Origin: Candidatus Thiopontia autotrophica
GTDB lineage: Bacteria > Pseudomonadota > Gammaproteobacteria > GCF-002020875
Length of the DNA: 46,653 bases
Reading direction: 5' to 3'
Assembly (NCBI GenBank): GCA_014384675.1
Contig: JACNFK010000028.1
Span: forward strand, 1-46,653
The notes beneath the pieces were generated by a model that had not been told where the DNA came from, did not search any database, and was given only the letters and a program-made list of their open reading frames with translations. The position numbers were made by a program, and so were the translations under genes. Below, piece after piece: positions 28,490-37,428 of this stretch (within the stretch, counting starts at the first letter, position 1; each line of letters starts with the position of its first letter).

Positions 28490-30263
28490 CCAGTGTCAAC
28501 TGCCCCCAGGTTGGGCGACCATGGTTGCATTGACCACCTCTTTCAGTCTGCTCCATATCCCTCAACAAGGCATCCATCTCCGGTATCGTCAACTGCCTCC
28601 CTGCACGCACAGAGCCATGACAGGCTATAGTGGCCAACACCTCGTTTATTCTCTCCTCCACCATCGCACTGCTCTCATGCTCAACCATGTCGGCCAGCAG
28701 GTCTCTTGCCAACTGCTTCACATCAACATCTGCCAACAACAGCGGAACCTCTCTGACTGCCATTGATAGCGGACCACTCAACTCAACCTCCAATCCTAGC
28801 TTTCTGAATAGCGGCTGCTGCCGCTCTACAATCTCCACCTCCCTCTCACTTATCGAGACAGTTACCGGAACCAACAAACGCTGGGTGCGAATACCGGCAT
28901 CAGCAATAGCCTGCTTGAGTCGCTCATAGGTAATACGTTCGTGGGCCGCATGCATATCGACAATAATCAAGCCATCACTGTTTTCCGCAAGAATGTAGAT
29001 GCCATGAATCTGGGCTACAGCATGGCCAAGCGGATATTCACCAGATCTCTCATCCACCGGATAGTCTGGCGCTTGACGTTCCCCAACTACAGAAGAACCG
29101 GCTGCCCCAAACTGCAGACCAAGAGAGCTGCTTTTCGGCTGCGCAATCTCGGCCCAACGGTCAGACTGCTCTACCGCAGATCGCTGTTGCAGCTCTCCAG
29201 TCTCCCGATCTACCACCTCTCCAACACCATTAGCCCCAGCCGATGCTGGGTGGCCTGGGCGGTCTGCAGCCAGCGCATCCCGCACACTCTTGAAAAGAAA
29301 ACCGTGAACCTGTCGACTCTCTCTGAACCGTACCTCATGTTTGGTTGGGTGAACATTGACATCCACCATCTCGGGATCCATCTCTAAAAACAGAAGATAG
29401 GCCGGATGGCGGCCATGAAACAGGACATCCTGGTAGGCCTGACGAACTGCGTGAACAACCACACGATCCTTGATCATTCTCCCATTCACAAAAAAGAACT
29501 GCTGATCAGGCTGACTGCGGGAGGCGGCCGGCTGCGCGACCCACCCCTTGATCGCCATTCCTGAAACCTCACTCTCAAGGTAGAGCGCATGATTAACAAA
29601 GTCACCACCCAGGACAGCTTGAATTCTACGTTCCCACTCATCCTGGCCGCCGCCAGATGGATACTCCCGCACCACTCGCCCATTGTGCTTCAGTACCAGC
29701 ATAATCTCTGGGTGAGCCAGCACCATGCGCCTCACCACATCCTCCATGTGGCGGAACTCCGTCTTCTCGGTACGCATGAATTTCCTGCGCGCCGGGGTAT
29801 TAAAGAATAGATCCCTCACCTCTACTGTGGTTCCCTCTGGATGTGGGTCGGGTTGCGGGGACTGCAACTCCAGGCCGCCATCAGATGACACTCTCCACCC
29901 CTGAGAATCTTCTACAGAATGGGAGATCAGCTGCAGACGAGAAACTGATGCAATGCTCGGTAGTGCCTCTCCCCGAAACCCTAATGTAGTAATTCGTCCA
30001 AGATCATCCACACTTCCGATCTTGCTGGTTGCATGGCGATCAAGCGCCAGCGCAAGATCTTCCTGGACAATGCCTCTGCCGTTATCCCTGACTCTGATCA
30101 GTCTCTGCCCTCCCTCCTCAACATCAATCCAGATACGAGTTGCCTCCGCATCAATGCTATTCTCCAGCAACTCTTTCAACACTGAAGCGGGGCGCTCAAC
30201 CACCTCACCAGCTGCTATCTGGTTAGAGAGCTGGGTAGAGAGTTTTTTTATTCTTGCTGTCAT
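28455..30263 (-). CDS. mutL: DNA mismatch repair protein MutL (with endonuclease motif)
   Basis: MutL links MutS recognition to strand incision. The GHKL ATPase motifs are present: NQIAAGEVVERPASVLKEL, DNGRGI and GFRGEALPSI. The C-terminal domain contains DMHAAHERITYE near residue 445, fitting the endonuclease pattern DxHA(X)2E(X)4E, and CNHGRPT near the end. MutL proteins with this motif nick DNA themselves and occur where mutH is absent. I chose the ATG at 30261-30263 (602 residues). A GTG at 30266 adds one residue. It follows amiC by 2 bp. Confidence 0.95.
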   Translation of the reverse strand: MTARIKKLSTQLSNQIAAGEVVERPASVLKELLENSIDAEATRIWIDVEEGGQRLIRVRDNGRGIVQEDLALALDRHATSKIGSVDDLGRITTLGFRGEALPSIASVSRLQLISHSVEDSQGWRVSSDGGLELQSPQPDPHPEGTTVEVRDLFFNTPARRKFMRTEKTEFRHMEDVVRRMVLAHPEIMLVLKHNGRVVREYPSGGGQDEWERRIQAVLGGDFVNHALYLESEVSGMAIKGWVAQPAASRSQPDQQFFFVNGRMIKDRVVVHAVRQAYQDVLFHGRHPAYLLFLEMDPEMVDVNVHPTKHEVRFRESRQVHGFLFKSVRDALAADRPGHPASAGANGVGEVVDRETGELQQRSAVEQSDRWAEIAQPKSSSLGLQFGAAGSSVVGERQAPDYPVDERSGEYPLGHAVAQIHGIYILAENSDGLIIVDMHAAHERITYERLKQAIADAGIRTQRLLVPVTVSISEREVEIVERQQPLFRKLGLEVELSGPLSMAVREVPLLLADVDVKQLARDLLADMVEHESSAMVEERINEVLATIACHGSVRAGRQLTIPEMDALLRDMEQTERGGQCNHGRPTWGQLTLDELDGLFLRGQ

Positions 30264-30265
30264 CA

Positions 30266-31591
30266 CTACTGAATTCTTATCTTCTGACCAATCCTTAACA
30301 TATCACTCAACCCGGGATTAAGCTTGCGTATATTACTCAGGGAGATCCCGCTCTTCTTTGAGATCGAACTAAGCGTGTCCCCCCTCTTTACCCGGTACTC
30401 TCTCCCCTTTATTGATGCATTTGTCCTGACAGATTTACCGCCCCCAAGTGACGGATATTTTGCGGCAAACTGACGTACCGCCTTCATCATCGCATTAGCC
30501 AGCTTCTGCTGATGCGCAGATGTGCGTAACAATCTCTCCTCTCTGGGGTTGGTGATAAAGCCGGTCTCCACCAACATTGACGGAAAATCAGGCGCCTTCA
30601 ATACAGCAAAGCTGGCTCTGTGCACTCTGTTGCCATGAAGATCACCAATCTTCTTCAGCTCCTGGAGAATAATCCCTGCAAGATCAACACTGATTTTCTG
30701 GTTGGCACCTCGCTCCATATCCCTAAGTGCATATGCCAGACCACGTGACTCACGCTTCCTGTCCACCCCACCTATCCGGTCAGACCTGTTCTCACGTCGT
30801 GCCATCCACCTCGCCATCTCCGATGATGCACGCTTGTCCGAAAGCACGAAAACCGATGCCCCGTGTGCCGATTTTTTCTTGAAACCATCAGCATGGATCG
30901 ATATCAACAGATCCGCGCCACTTTTTCTCGCCTTGCGGATACGCCCCCCCAGGCTTACGTAATAGTCTCCCTTGCGAATCATAACCGCACGCATCCCGCT
31001 CTCTTTACTGATCAACTTCTCCAGGCGGCGAGCGACACTCAATACGATTCTCTTCTCCTTTGTCCCCTTGTGACCGACCGCACCGGGATCCTCCCCGCCA
31101 TGGCCGGCATCAATTGCAATCGTCAGCCTCTTTCTACTCCCCGATTTCTGTTGGCGATCCGGTTTGGCAACCCCCACCTTGCTCTCCAGATTATGGAGGT
31201 CAAGCACCAGACGGTGACCATAACTCTCATTTGGGGGTAAAACAAACGATCGTGCCTCAACCCCCCTGAGGAGCACAAACTCGACAACAAACTGATTCCC
31301 CCCCTGTGCCGACCAGGTCTTAACTGACTTGAGCCTTGGATCCTCCTTCACGACTGCATCCAGAGAGAGCACAGGCTGAGCTCTCTTCAGCTTGAGAATA
31401 ACCTTTCCCGGATTCCCGCTCTTGGAGAGCTTGTACTCAACCTCACTATCAAGATCCAACACAATCCTGGTATGGTCTGGCGCAGGCCAGAGGCGGATCC
31501 CAAAAATTGATGTTATATCACCAGCCTTGGAAGGAAGAGCATGCAGCAGTGGTAGAGCACCTGCAATCTGCAGAAAACCGCGTCTGTCCAT
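30266..31591 (-). CDS. amiC: N-acetylmuramoyl-L-alanine amidase AmiC type (AMIN, Amidase_3, LysM)
   Basis: The 441-residue protein cuts the amide between MurNAc and L-Ala of peptidoglycan during septum splitting. It begins with a twin-arginine signal (DRRGFLQIAGA). An AMIN domain covers about 30-130. The Amidase_3 domain from about 170 has zinc-site motifs AIDAGHGGEDPGAVG, LISIHADGF and VETGFITNPREE. A C-terminal LysM domain (about 397-440) binds peptidoglycan. It overlaps tsaE by 1 bp (TAATG). The tsaE-amidase-mutL order is typical. AmiB is an equally fair name. Confidence 0.93.
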   Translation of the reverse strand: MDRRGFLQIAGALPLLHALPSKAGDITSIFGIRLWPAPDHTRIVLDLDSEVEYKLSKSGNPGKVILKLKRAQPVLSLDAVVKEDPRLKSVKTWSAQGGNQFVVEFVLLRGVEARSFVLPPNESYGHRLVLDLHNLESKVGVAKPDRQQKSGSRKRLTIAIDAGHGGEDPGAVGHKGTKEKRIVLSVARRLEKLISKESGMRAVMIRKGDYYVSLGGRIRKARKSGADLLISIHADGFKKKSAHGASVFVLSDKRASSEMARWMARRENRSDRIGGVDRKRESRGLAYALRDMERGANQKISVDLAGIILQELKKIGDLHGNRVHRASFAVLKAPDFPSMLVETGFITNPREERLLRTSAHQQKLANAMMKAVRQFAAKYPSLGGGKSVRTNASIKGREYRVKRGDTLSSISKKSGISLSNIRKLNPGLSDMLRIGQKIRIQ

Positions 31592-32052
31592 TATCTCTCT
31601 ACCATCCGCTTAAACTGTTCCCTGACCGCATCTAGCAGCTTTTGGTCACCCTCACAAAGAGCTCTTCTGCCATCACCAGACTCCTCCAGTGAGATGGAAA
31701 AGTCTGGATCGGGCAGAATATCCACCCCACGATCCGGCCACTCAACAAGCAGAATGGAGTCCTCCAGATAATCCCTTATCCCCATAAACTCCAGCTCCTC
31801 AGAATCACAGAGACGATAGAGATCAAAATGGTAGACCCTGGATCCTGCCAACTTGTATGGCTCTACAAGCGTATAGGTTGGACTCTTCACATTCCCCCGG
31901 TGTCCCAGCTCCCTGATAAAGCCACGAGAGAAAGTTGTCTTGCCCATTCCCAGATCCCCTTGCAGAAACAGCAATGCAGGCGGCTTGATCAGCGTAGCAA
32001 AGGCCGCACCAAACTGCTCCATCTGTTGTTCATCTGCAATTTCAAGAATCAT
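31591..32052 (-). CDS. tsaE: tRNA threonylcarbamoyladenosine biosynthesis ATPase TsaE
   Basis: TsaE works with TsaB and TsaD to make t6A37 in ANN-reading tRNAs. The 153-residue protein has Walker A GDLGMGKTTFSRG near residue 34, the KSPTYTLVEPY motif near 56 and HFDLYRL. First gene of the amiC-mutL-miaA run. The MITE-like element at 32068-32233 lies directly upstream, in its promoter region. Confidence 0.95.
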   Translation of the reverse strand: MILEIADEQQMEQFGAAFATLIKPPALLFLQGDLGMGKTTFSRGFIRELGHRGNVKSPTYTLVEPYKLAGSRVYHFDLYRLCDSEELEFMGIRDYLEDSILLVEWPDRGVDILPDPDFSISLEESGDGRRALCEGDQKLLDAVREQFKRMVER

Positions 32053-32067
32053 CGCAACGCATTATAC

Positions 32068-32233
32068 TACCTAAATCCTGCAAGTGATCGTGCCTGATAT
32101 GTGCAATAGATTGATTCGTAGAGCGAATTTTCGACCGCTCGGTATACTTATTGATATACTCAAGGGAGAAAATATCGCTATACGGATCAAGGGATTGTGC
32201 AGAGTAGGCGCGAGCACTTGCAGGATTTAGGTA
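32068..32233. mobile_element. MITE-like element of 166 bp with perfect 19-bp terminal inverted repeats
   Basis: The ends TACCTAAATCCTGCAAGTG (32068-32086) and CACTTGCAGGATTTAGGTA (32215-32233) are perfect inverted repeats. Similarity continues inward imperfectly for about 24 more bases on each side. No coding capacity. If the outer TA on each side is a target duplication, the ends begin CCTAAATCC, which would fit a TA-targeting transposase such as the IS630/mariner group. It separates the divergent tsaE and queG genes and makes up nearly all of their intergenic region. Confidence 0.72.
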
Positions 32234-32243
32234 CTAAGTAAGC

Positions 32244-33323
32244 ATGAATCCCAATCAACTAAAAAACGAAATTCGACAGTGGGCGACCGAACTCGGTTTT
32301 CAGGGATTTGGGGTAACCCATCGTGATCTTCGTACTCATGAACAGGCTCTGCAGCAGTGGACAGCACAAGGGTTCCATGGCGAAATGGAGTACATGGTGC
32401 GTCATGGCAGTAAACGTAGCCATCCGGAAGAGCTGATTCCCGGCACCCTCTCCCTGCTCTCCTTTCGCATGAACTACCTGCCACCAGATGCTGCCGACTC
32501 ATGGGAGATCATAAATCGATGCAGCCTGGGCTTTATCTCCCGCTATGCACTTGGCCGTGACTACCACAAGGTGATGCGTAATCATCTGGCGAAACTGGCG
32601 CAAAGAATCGGCGAGGCCATTGGACCATTTGGGCATCGGGTATTCGTTGACAGCGCTCCCGTTCTGGAGAGAGGGATCGCAGAAAACAGTGGTATCGGGT
32701 GGATAGGCAAACACACCAACCTCATCCACGAAAAAAGTGGCTCATGGTTTTTTCTTGGAGAGATCTATACCGACCTCGAGCTGGAACCTGACAGCAGCGC
32801 CACCAACCACTGCGGTGACTGCAGCAAATGCATCACCATCTGCCCGACTCAGGCCATTATTGCCCCCTACCAGCTGGATGCACGTCGCTGTATCTCCTAC
32901 CTTACAATCGAGCTCAAGGGTTCAATACCGGTAGAGTTTCGCAAGGCTATCGGGAACAGAATATATGGCTGTGACGACTGTCAACTTATCTGCCCATGGA
33001 ACCGCTTCGCACTGCCCAGCAGTGAGCCGGACTTCAAGATCCGCCACAGCCTTGATGCACCAGAACTGCTTGAGCTGTTCAGCTGGAGCGAAGAGAGATT
33101 TCTCGGCAAGATGGAGGGGTCACCAATCCGCCGTATAGGGCACGAACAGTGGTTGCGCAATATTGCAGTTGCCCTCGGGAATTGCGAGATGCATAAAGGG
33201 GGGAATGCAGGGATAACTATGGCGCTAAGAGATAAACTTGAGCACCCATCAGAGATAGTGAGAGAGCATGTTACCTGGGCGCTTGAACAACAGAGCGCTC
33301 AGACACCAGAGATAAAATTCTGA
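32244..33323 (+). CDS. queG: Epoxyqueuosine reductase QueG
   Basis: QueG is the cobalamin-dependent enzyme for the last step of queuosine synthesis on tRNA. The 359-residue protein has the substrate/cobalamin region ([20 protein letters not shown]), two 4Fe-4S clusters ([12 protein letters not shown] with [11 protein letters not shown]) and a C-terminal HEAT-like part. The start lies 10 bp from the MITE-like element. The 3' end overlaps the convergent orn by 25 bp. Confidence 0.95.
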   Translation: MNPNQLKNEIRQWATELGFQGFGVTHRDLRTHEQALQQWTAQGFHGEMEYMVRHGSKRSHPEELIPGTLSLLSFRMNYLPPDAADSWEIINRCSLGFISRYALGRDYHKVMRNHLAKLAQRIGEAIGPFGHRVFVDSAPVLERGIAENSGIGWIGKHTNLIHEKSGSWFFLGEIYTDLELEPDSSATNHCGDCSKCITICPTQAIIAPYQLDARRCISYLTIELKGSIPVEFRKAIGNRIYGCDDCQLICPWNRFALPSSEPDFKIRHSLDAPELLELFSWSEERFLGKMEGSPIRRIGHEQWLRNIAVALGNCEMHKGGNAGITMALRDKLEHPSEIVREHVTWALEQQSAQTPEIKF

Positions 33324-33838
33324 CGATAAAACTTCATCTCCTCAATCGACTCCTGAATATCAGCCAGTGCCGTGTGTGCTCCACTCTTTGTAAACTGATC
33401 CAGCAACTCTGGTCTCCAGCGCTGAGCCAACTCCTTCAACGTGCTGACATCAAGATTACGGTAGTGAAAATACCCCATCAACTCCGGCATCTCTCTTGCC
33501 ATAAAACGGCGATCCTGGCAGATACTGTTACCGCACATCGGTGACTTCCCCTCAACCGTATATTTGCGTACAAACTCCAGAGTCTTGAGCTCGGCCTCTC
33601 TCATCGAGACCCCCTCCCCGCGAATTCTGCGAATCAATCCAGACTCACCATGAGTTCTGGTATTCCACTCGTCCATCCCTGCAATTGTCTCTTCTGTCTG
33701 GGTAATGGCAAATACCGGCCCCTCAGCCAGCACCTCCAGATTCTTGTCCGTTACGATAGTGGCGATCTCGATGATAGTGTCACTCTCCGGCAACAGTCCC
33801 GTCATCTCCAAATCAACCCAGATTAGATTCTCTTCCAT
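33299..33838 (-). CDS. orn: Oligoribonuclease
   Basis: Orn degrades di- and short oligoribonucleotides, including pGpG. The 179-residue protein is a DEDDh exonuclease: D and E in [10 protein letters not shown], the middle aspartate region and the C-terminal [18 protein letters not shown]. Length matches the family. It lies convergent to queG and divergent from the M48 protease gene, with rsgA two genes further on, matching the orn-rsgA link seen in other gammaproteobacteria. Confidence 0.96.
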   Translation of the reverse strand: MEENLIWVDLEMTGLLPESDTIIEIATIVTDKNLEVLAEGPVFAITQTEETIAGMDEWNTRTHGESGLIRRIRGEGVSMREAELKTLEFVRKYTVEGKSPMCGNSICQDRRFMAREMPELMGYFHYRNLDVSTLKELAQRWRPELLDQFTKSGAHTALADIQESIEEMKFYRQNFISGV

Positions 33839-33902
33839 ATTCCTTACTCACGCTTTCCTCTTTATAATATCCCGATTGTATCAAACAGACCAAGGAACCA
33901 AT

Positions 33903-35153
33903 TTGGAAACCGCACAACTTTTTACCGCCCTGTTTCTGCTCATGGTTGCAGTTCATCTGCTTATTGAGTGGTGGCTCTCAAGCAGACAGATTGCATCAGT
34001 ACAGAAAAACCGTAGCGCTGTACCATCCCACTTTACAGACACCCTGACCCTTGAAGAGCATCATAAGGCGGCTGACTACACTACAGCCAAACAGAAGCTG
34101 GGGCAGATTGAACAGATCTATGGAACCATACTGCTAATTGGGTGGACGGTTGGTGGTGGCCTGGAGTGGCTTGACCAGAGCTGGCACGGATTCGAGATGG
34201 AGCTACTCTATCTTGGCATTGGTGTCATTCTCTCATTCTCCATAATCAGCAGCATCCTGGGAATGCCATTCTCCATCTACAACACATTCTACCTGGAGGC
34301 TGGCTTCGGCTTTAATCGCACCACGGTATCAACCTACATAACCGACATCATCAAGCAACTGATACTCTCCCTGCTGATTGGTGTCCCCCTGCTGATGCTT
34401 ATTCTGTGGTTAATGAGTGCGGCAGACCCACTCTGGTGGCTCAAGGTATGGGCTGTCTGGATGGGGTTCACCCTGCTTATGATCTGGGCCTGGCCAACAT
34501 TTCTTGCCCCCATCTTCAATAAATTCACCCCCCTGGAAAATGAAGAGCTGACAGAGAAGATCGAAAACCTGCTGCAGACAGCTGGTTTTGATTGTGATGG
34601 TATCTTTGTAATGGATGGCTCCAAACGCTCCGGACATGGCAATGCCTACTTCACCGGACTCGGCAAAAAGAGAAGGATCGTCTTCTTCGACACCCTGCTG
34701 GAGACCCTCAGTCATGCAGAGATTCTGGCTGTACTTGCCCACGAGCTCGGCCACTTCAAAAACGGTCATATCAAAAAACGGCTGATACTGACTGCCGCCC
34801 TCTCGCTTGTTGCCCTCGCAATCCTGGGGTGGCTAATTGAACAGACCTGGTTCTACCAGGGGCTGGGGATGAGCACCAAATCGAGCCATGCTGCTCTGAT
34901 GCTCTTTATGATGGCATCACCTGCATTCTCTTTCTGGATCTCTCCAATAATGGCAGCCTATTCCAGAAAGCATGAGTTTGAGGCTGACGATTTTGCTGCC
35001 GAACATGCCGACGCCAGCGCCCTGACCAGCGCACTTGTCGCCCTCTACAGAGAGAATGCAGCAACAGTCACTCCTGATCACCTCTATTCGGCCTACCATG
35101 ACTCACACCCTCCGGCACCGGTAAGAATCTCGCACCTTGAAAAGAGTGGTTAG
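33903..35153 (+). CDS. M48 family membrane metalloprotease (Ste24/CAAX prenyl protease 1-like)
   Basis: I chose the TTG at 33903-33905, preceded by AAGGAA 7 bp upstream, giving 416 residues, the family length. The longer open frame overlaps orn antisense. The N-terminal M48_N part has several membrane helices. The zinc site is HELGH (AVLAHELGHFKNGH) near residue 281 with the third ligand in HEFEADDFAAEHA near 358. A membrane protein quality-control role is likely, since bacteria lack CAAX substrates. In Pseudomonas a similar gene lies beside orn and rsgA. Confidence 0.9.
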   Translation: METAQLFTALFLLMVAVHLLIEWWLSSRQIASVQKNRSAVPSHFTDTLTLEEHHKAADYTTAKQKLGQIEQIYGTILLIGWTVGGGLEWLDQSWHGFEMELLYLGIGVILSFSIISSILGMPFSIYNTFYLEAGFGFNRTTVSTYITDIIKQLILSLLIGVPLLMLILWLMSAADPLWWLKVWAVWMGFTLLMIWAWPTFLAPIFNKFTPLENEELTEKIENLLQTAGFDCDGIFVMDGSKRSGHGNAYFTGLGKKRRIVFFDTLLETLSHAEILAVLAHELGHFKNGHIKKRLILTAALSLVALAILGWLIEQTWFYQGLGMSTKSSHAALMLFMMASPAFSFWISPIMAAYSRKHEFEADDFAAEHADASALTSALVALYRENAATVTPDHLYSAYHDSHPPAPVRISHLEKSG

Positions 35154-35207
35154 AAGGTTAGAATAGCCACATAATTAAATAACTACAAAATGGATGGAAA
35201 TCTGAAA

Positions 35208-35495
35208 ATGGCAAAAACAACACAACTAATATCGGCCCTTCTATTTACCCTGTTACTTCCAACAGCAGGAGTAGCCGACACAGAAAATGGGCAGGAGCTG
35301 CATGATGCCGAATGTCTACGCTGCCATGGCACCGAGCCATACATGAAAGAGGATACAAAACTCAAAACCATATTCGACCTGAAACGTCAGGTCAGCATGT
35401 GCATCACCATGACCGGGGCTGGTGCAGACTGGTTCCCCGAGGATCAGGATGATGTTGTCGAATACATGAATAAGGCCTTCTATCACGTCAAGTAG
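35208..35495 (+). CDS. Small single-heme cytochrome c
   Basis: The protein of about 95 residues has a signal peptide (MAKTTQLISALLFTLLLP, cleavage near VADTE) and one heme-binding CLRCH motif. A likely axial methionine is in QVSMCITMTG. No other domain is seen, so it is a periplasmic class I-like cytochrome. I took the ATG at 35208. The ATG at 35190 adds six residues. It sits between the M48 protease gene and rsgA on the same strand. Redox partner unknown. Confidence 0.85.
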   Translation: MAKTTQLISALLFTLLLPTAGVADTENGQELHDAECLRCHGTEPYMKEDTKLKTIFDLKRQVSMCITMTGAGADWFPEDQDDVVEYMNKAFYHVK

Positions 35496-35496
35496 G

Positions 35497-36387
35497 ATGT
35501 CCAGCCCCGGGCAGATCATCACCCGCCAGGGGGATCGCCTGATTGTTGCCACCTCACTCAGCAACACCCATCCCAATACTGTCCGCTGTGCCCAGCGCAA
35601 AAAACTGCCTCCGCTGGCAATCGGAGACTGGGTAACCTGGGAACCTACAGGAGACAATGAAGGGGTAATCACCACTCTCGAAGAGCGCAAAAGCCTGCTC
35701 GCCCGTCCAGACCCCTTCAACCAGCGCAAAAAGCCGATAGCGGCAAATGTCGAGCAGATAGTTATTGTCACTGCGCCTGAGCCAGGCGTTGATCTCCTGC
35801 AGATTGACCAGATTATGGTTGCAGCCGAAGCAACCAGCATCGCCTCCATTATCGTGATAAACAAATCTGACCTGCTTACAGCAGAGAGCCGAGACAAGAT
35901 GGATGAGAAACTACATCACTACAGAAACCTTGATACTCAGATACTCTGGACCAGCACAAAAACCAGTAACGGTATTGAGCCGCTACAACAGCAGCTGACT
36001 GACAAAAGCAGCGTTCTGGTAGGGCCTTCAGGGGCCGGCAAGTCATCGATCATCAAACAGCTGCTTCCCGACCATGAGATTGCCATCGGTGCACTCTCGG
36101 CAGGTATAAGCAAGGGTAAACACACCACCAGTGTATCCACCCTCTATCAACTAAATGGTGGAGGTAGCCTTATCGACTCCCCCGGAATAAGGGAGTTCGG
36201 AATCTGGGATCTAGACGAAGAGACAATCCGCAACGGCTTCAGAGAGTTTGATGAGTACGCAGGCAGATGCCGTTTCAGCAACTGTCGTCATCTGAACGAA
36301 CCCGGGTGCGCAATTAGCGAGGCAGTCACCGCAGGGGAACTCTCTGCGGGAAGAGTGGAAAACTACCGCCAGCTAATAAGCAAGTAA
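35497..36387 (+). CDS. rsgA: Small ribosomal subunit biogenesis GTPase RsgA
   Basis: RsgA checks late 30S assembly. The 296-residue protein has an N-terminal OB fold (about 5-70), a circularly permuted GTPase domain (NKSDLL before P-loop GPSGAGKSS, then DSPGIREFG) and a zinc-binding tail CRFSNCRHLNEPGC. The ATG lies 1 bp after the cytochrome c stop, so the genes are probably co-transcribed. Confidence 0.95.
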   Translation: MSSPGQIITRQGDRLIVATSLSNTHPNTVRCAQRKKLPPLAIGDWVTWEPTGDNEGVITTLEERKSLLARPDPFNQRKKPIAANVEQIVIVTAPEPGVDLLQIDQIMVAAEATSIASIIVINKSDLLTAESRDKMDEKLHHYRNLDTQILWTSTKTSNGIEPLQQQLTDKSSVLVGPSGAGKSSIIKQLLPDHEIAIGALSAGISKGKHTTSVSTLYQLNGGGSLIDSPGIREFGIWDLDEETIRNGFREFDEYAGRCRFSNCRHLNEPGCAISEAVTAGELSAGRVENYRQLISK

Positions 36388-36432
36388 CAGTGGTTCAAGT
36401 AATCGCAATCTTGCACAGGCGGCCGTCTGACA

Positions 36433-37020
36433 TCAATATTCCTGGCGTCCTGTCATAGCGTGACCAAGGGTGCCGCTATCAACATACTCAAGTTCGCCAC
36501 CAAGCGGGACCCCATGTGCAATACGGGTTGAACGGATACCCTTGGCCCGAGCCATCTCGCTTATAAAGTGAGCTGTCGCCTCCCCCTCAACTGTTGTATT
36601 GGTTGCCAGAACAACCTCCCTGACATCACCGGAGGCAAGACGCCTGTCCAGAATATCCAGACCCAACTCATCCGGCCCAATCCCGTCCAGTGGAGAGAGA
36701 TGCCCCATCAATACAAAGTAACGACCACGATAACTGGCGCTCTGCTCCAGAGCCAACACATCCATCGGACTCTCCACGATGCAGATTAATGAGTCGTCAC
36801 GTCTGCGATCAGAGCATTGAGGACAGATATCCTCCTCGCTCAATGTACGGCAACTTTGGCAGCGTCCTACGCGCTCAACCGCCTCCGAGATGGCGTGTGC
36901 AATCCTGCGACCCCCGTCACGATCACGCTCCAGCAGATGGTACGCCATCCGCTGTGCAGACTTTGGGCCGACCCCAGGCAGGCAGCGCAGTGAATCGATC
37001 AGTTCATCAATCAGAGACAT
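36433..37020 (-). CDS. recR: Recombination protein RecR
   Basis: RecR with RecO and RecF loads RecA at gaps. The 195-residue protein has the helix-hairpin-helix ([19 protein letters not shown]), a C4 zinc finger (CQSC...CPQC) near residues 57-70, and a Toprim domain ([14 protein letters not shown]). Last gene of the SRP RNA-dnaX-ybaB-recR group. Confidence 0.96.
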   Translation of the reverse strand: MSLIDELIDSLRCLPGVGPKSAQRMAYHLLERDRDGGRRIAHAISEAVERVGRCQSCRTLSEEDICPQCSDRRRDDSLICIVESPMDVLALEQSASYRGRYFVLMGHLSPLDGIGPDELGLDILDRRLASGDVREVVLATNTTVEGEATAHFISEMARAKGIRSTRIAHGVPLGGELEYVDSGTLGHAMTGRQEY

Positions 37021-37047
37021 AAAACAGGATAGATAAAACGGTTTGAA

Positions 37048-37371
37048 TCAGAACGGCAGCTTCATTCCTGCAGGCAGATTCATTCCGGCAGTCATTCCGG
37101 ACATCATGTCACGGCTGTTATCCTCAACCTTGTGGACAGCATCATTTACCGCAGCAGCCACCAGATCCTCCAACATATCCTTATCATCCCCAACCAGAGA
37201 GTCATCAATTACCACGCGACGCACCTCATGGCTACCAGTCATTGTGACCTTTACCAGACCACCGCCAGACTGCCCCTCTACCTCTTTGGATGCCAACTCT
37301 TCCTGAGCCTTCTGCATATCTTCCTGCATTTTCTGGGCCTGCTTCATCAGACCACCAAGACCACCTTTCAT
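37048..37371 (-). CDS. ybaB: YbaB/EbfC family nucleoid-associated protein
   Basis: The 107-residue protein has the family pattern: a helical N-terminus ([20 protein letters not shown]), a short beta part [21 protein letters not shown] and a C-terminal helix. Proteins of this family bind DNA as dimers. It lies between dnaX and recR, the conserved bacterial order. Confidence 0.94.
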   Translation of the reverse strand: MKGGLGGLMKQAQKMQEDMQKAQEELASKEVEGQSGGGLVKVTMTGSHEVRRVVIDDSLVGDDKDMLEDLVAAAVNDAVHKVEDNSRDMMSGMTAGMNLPAGMKLPF

Positions 37372-37428
37372 TCTATACTCCGCACATTTTACAATAAGTT
37401 AAATAGACAACATAAACCAAAACATAAA

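Noticed and set aside
33705-33902. N-terminal extension of the M48 protease
   Set aside because: It is antisense to orn. The TTG at 33903 has a ribosome site and gives the family length.
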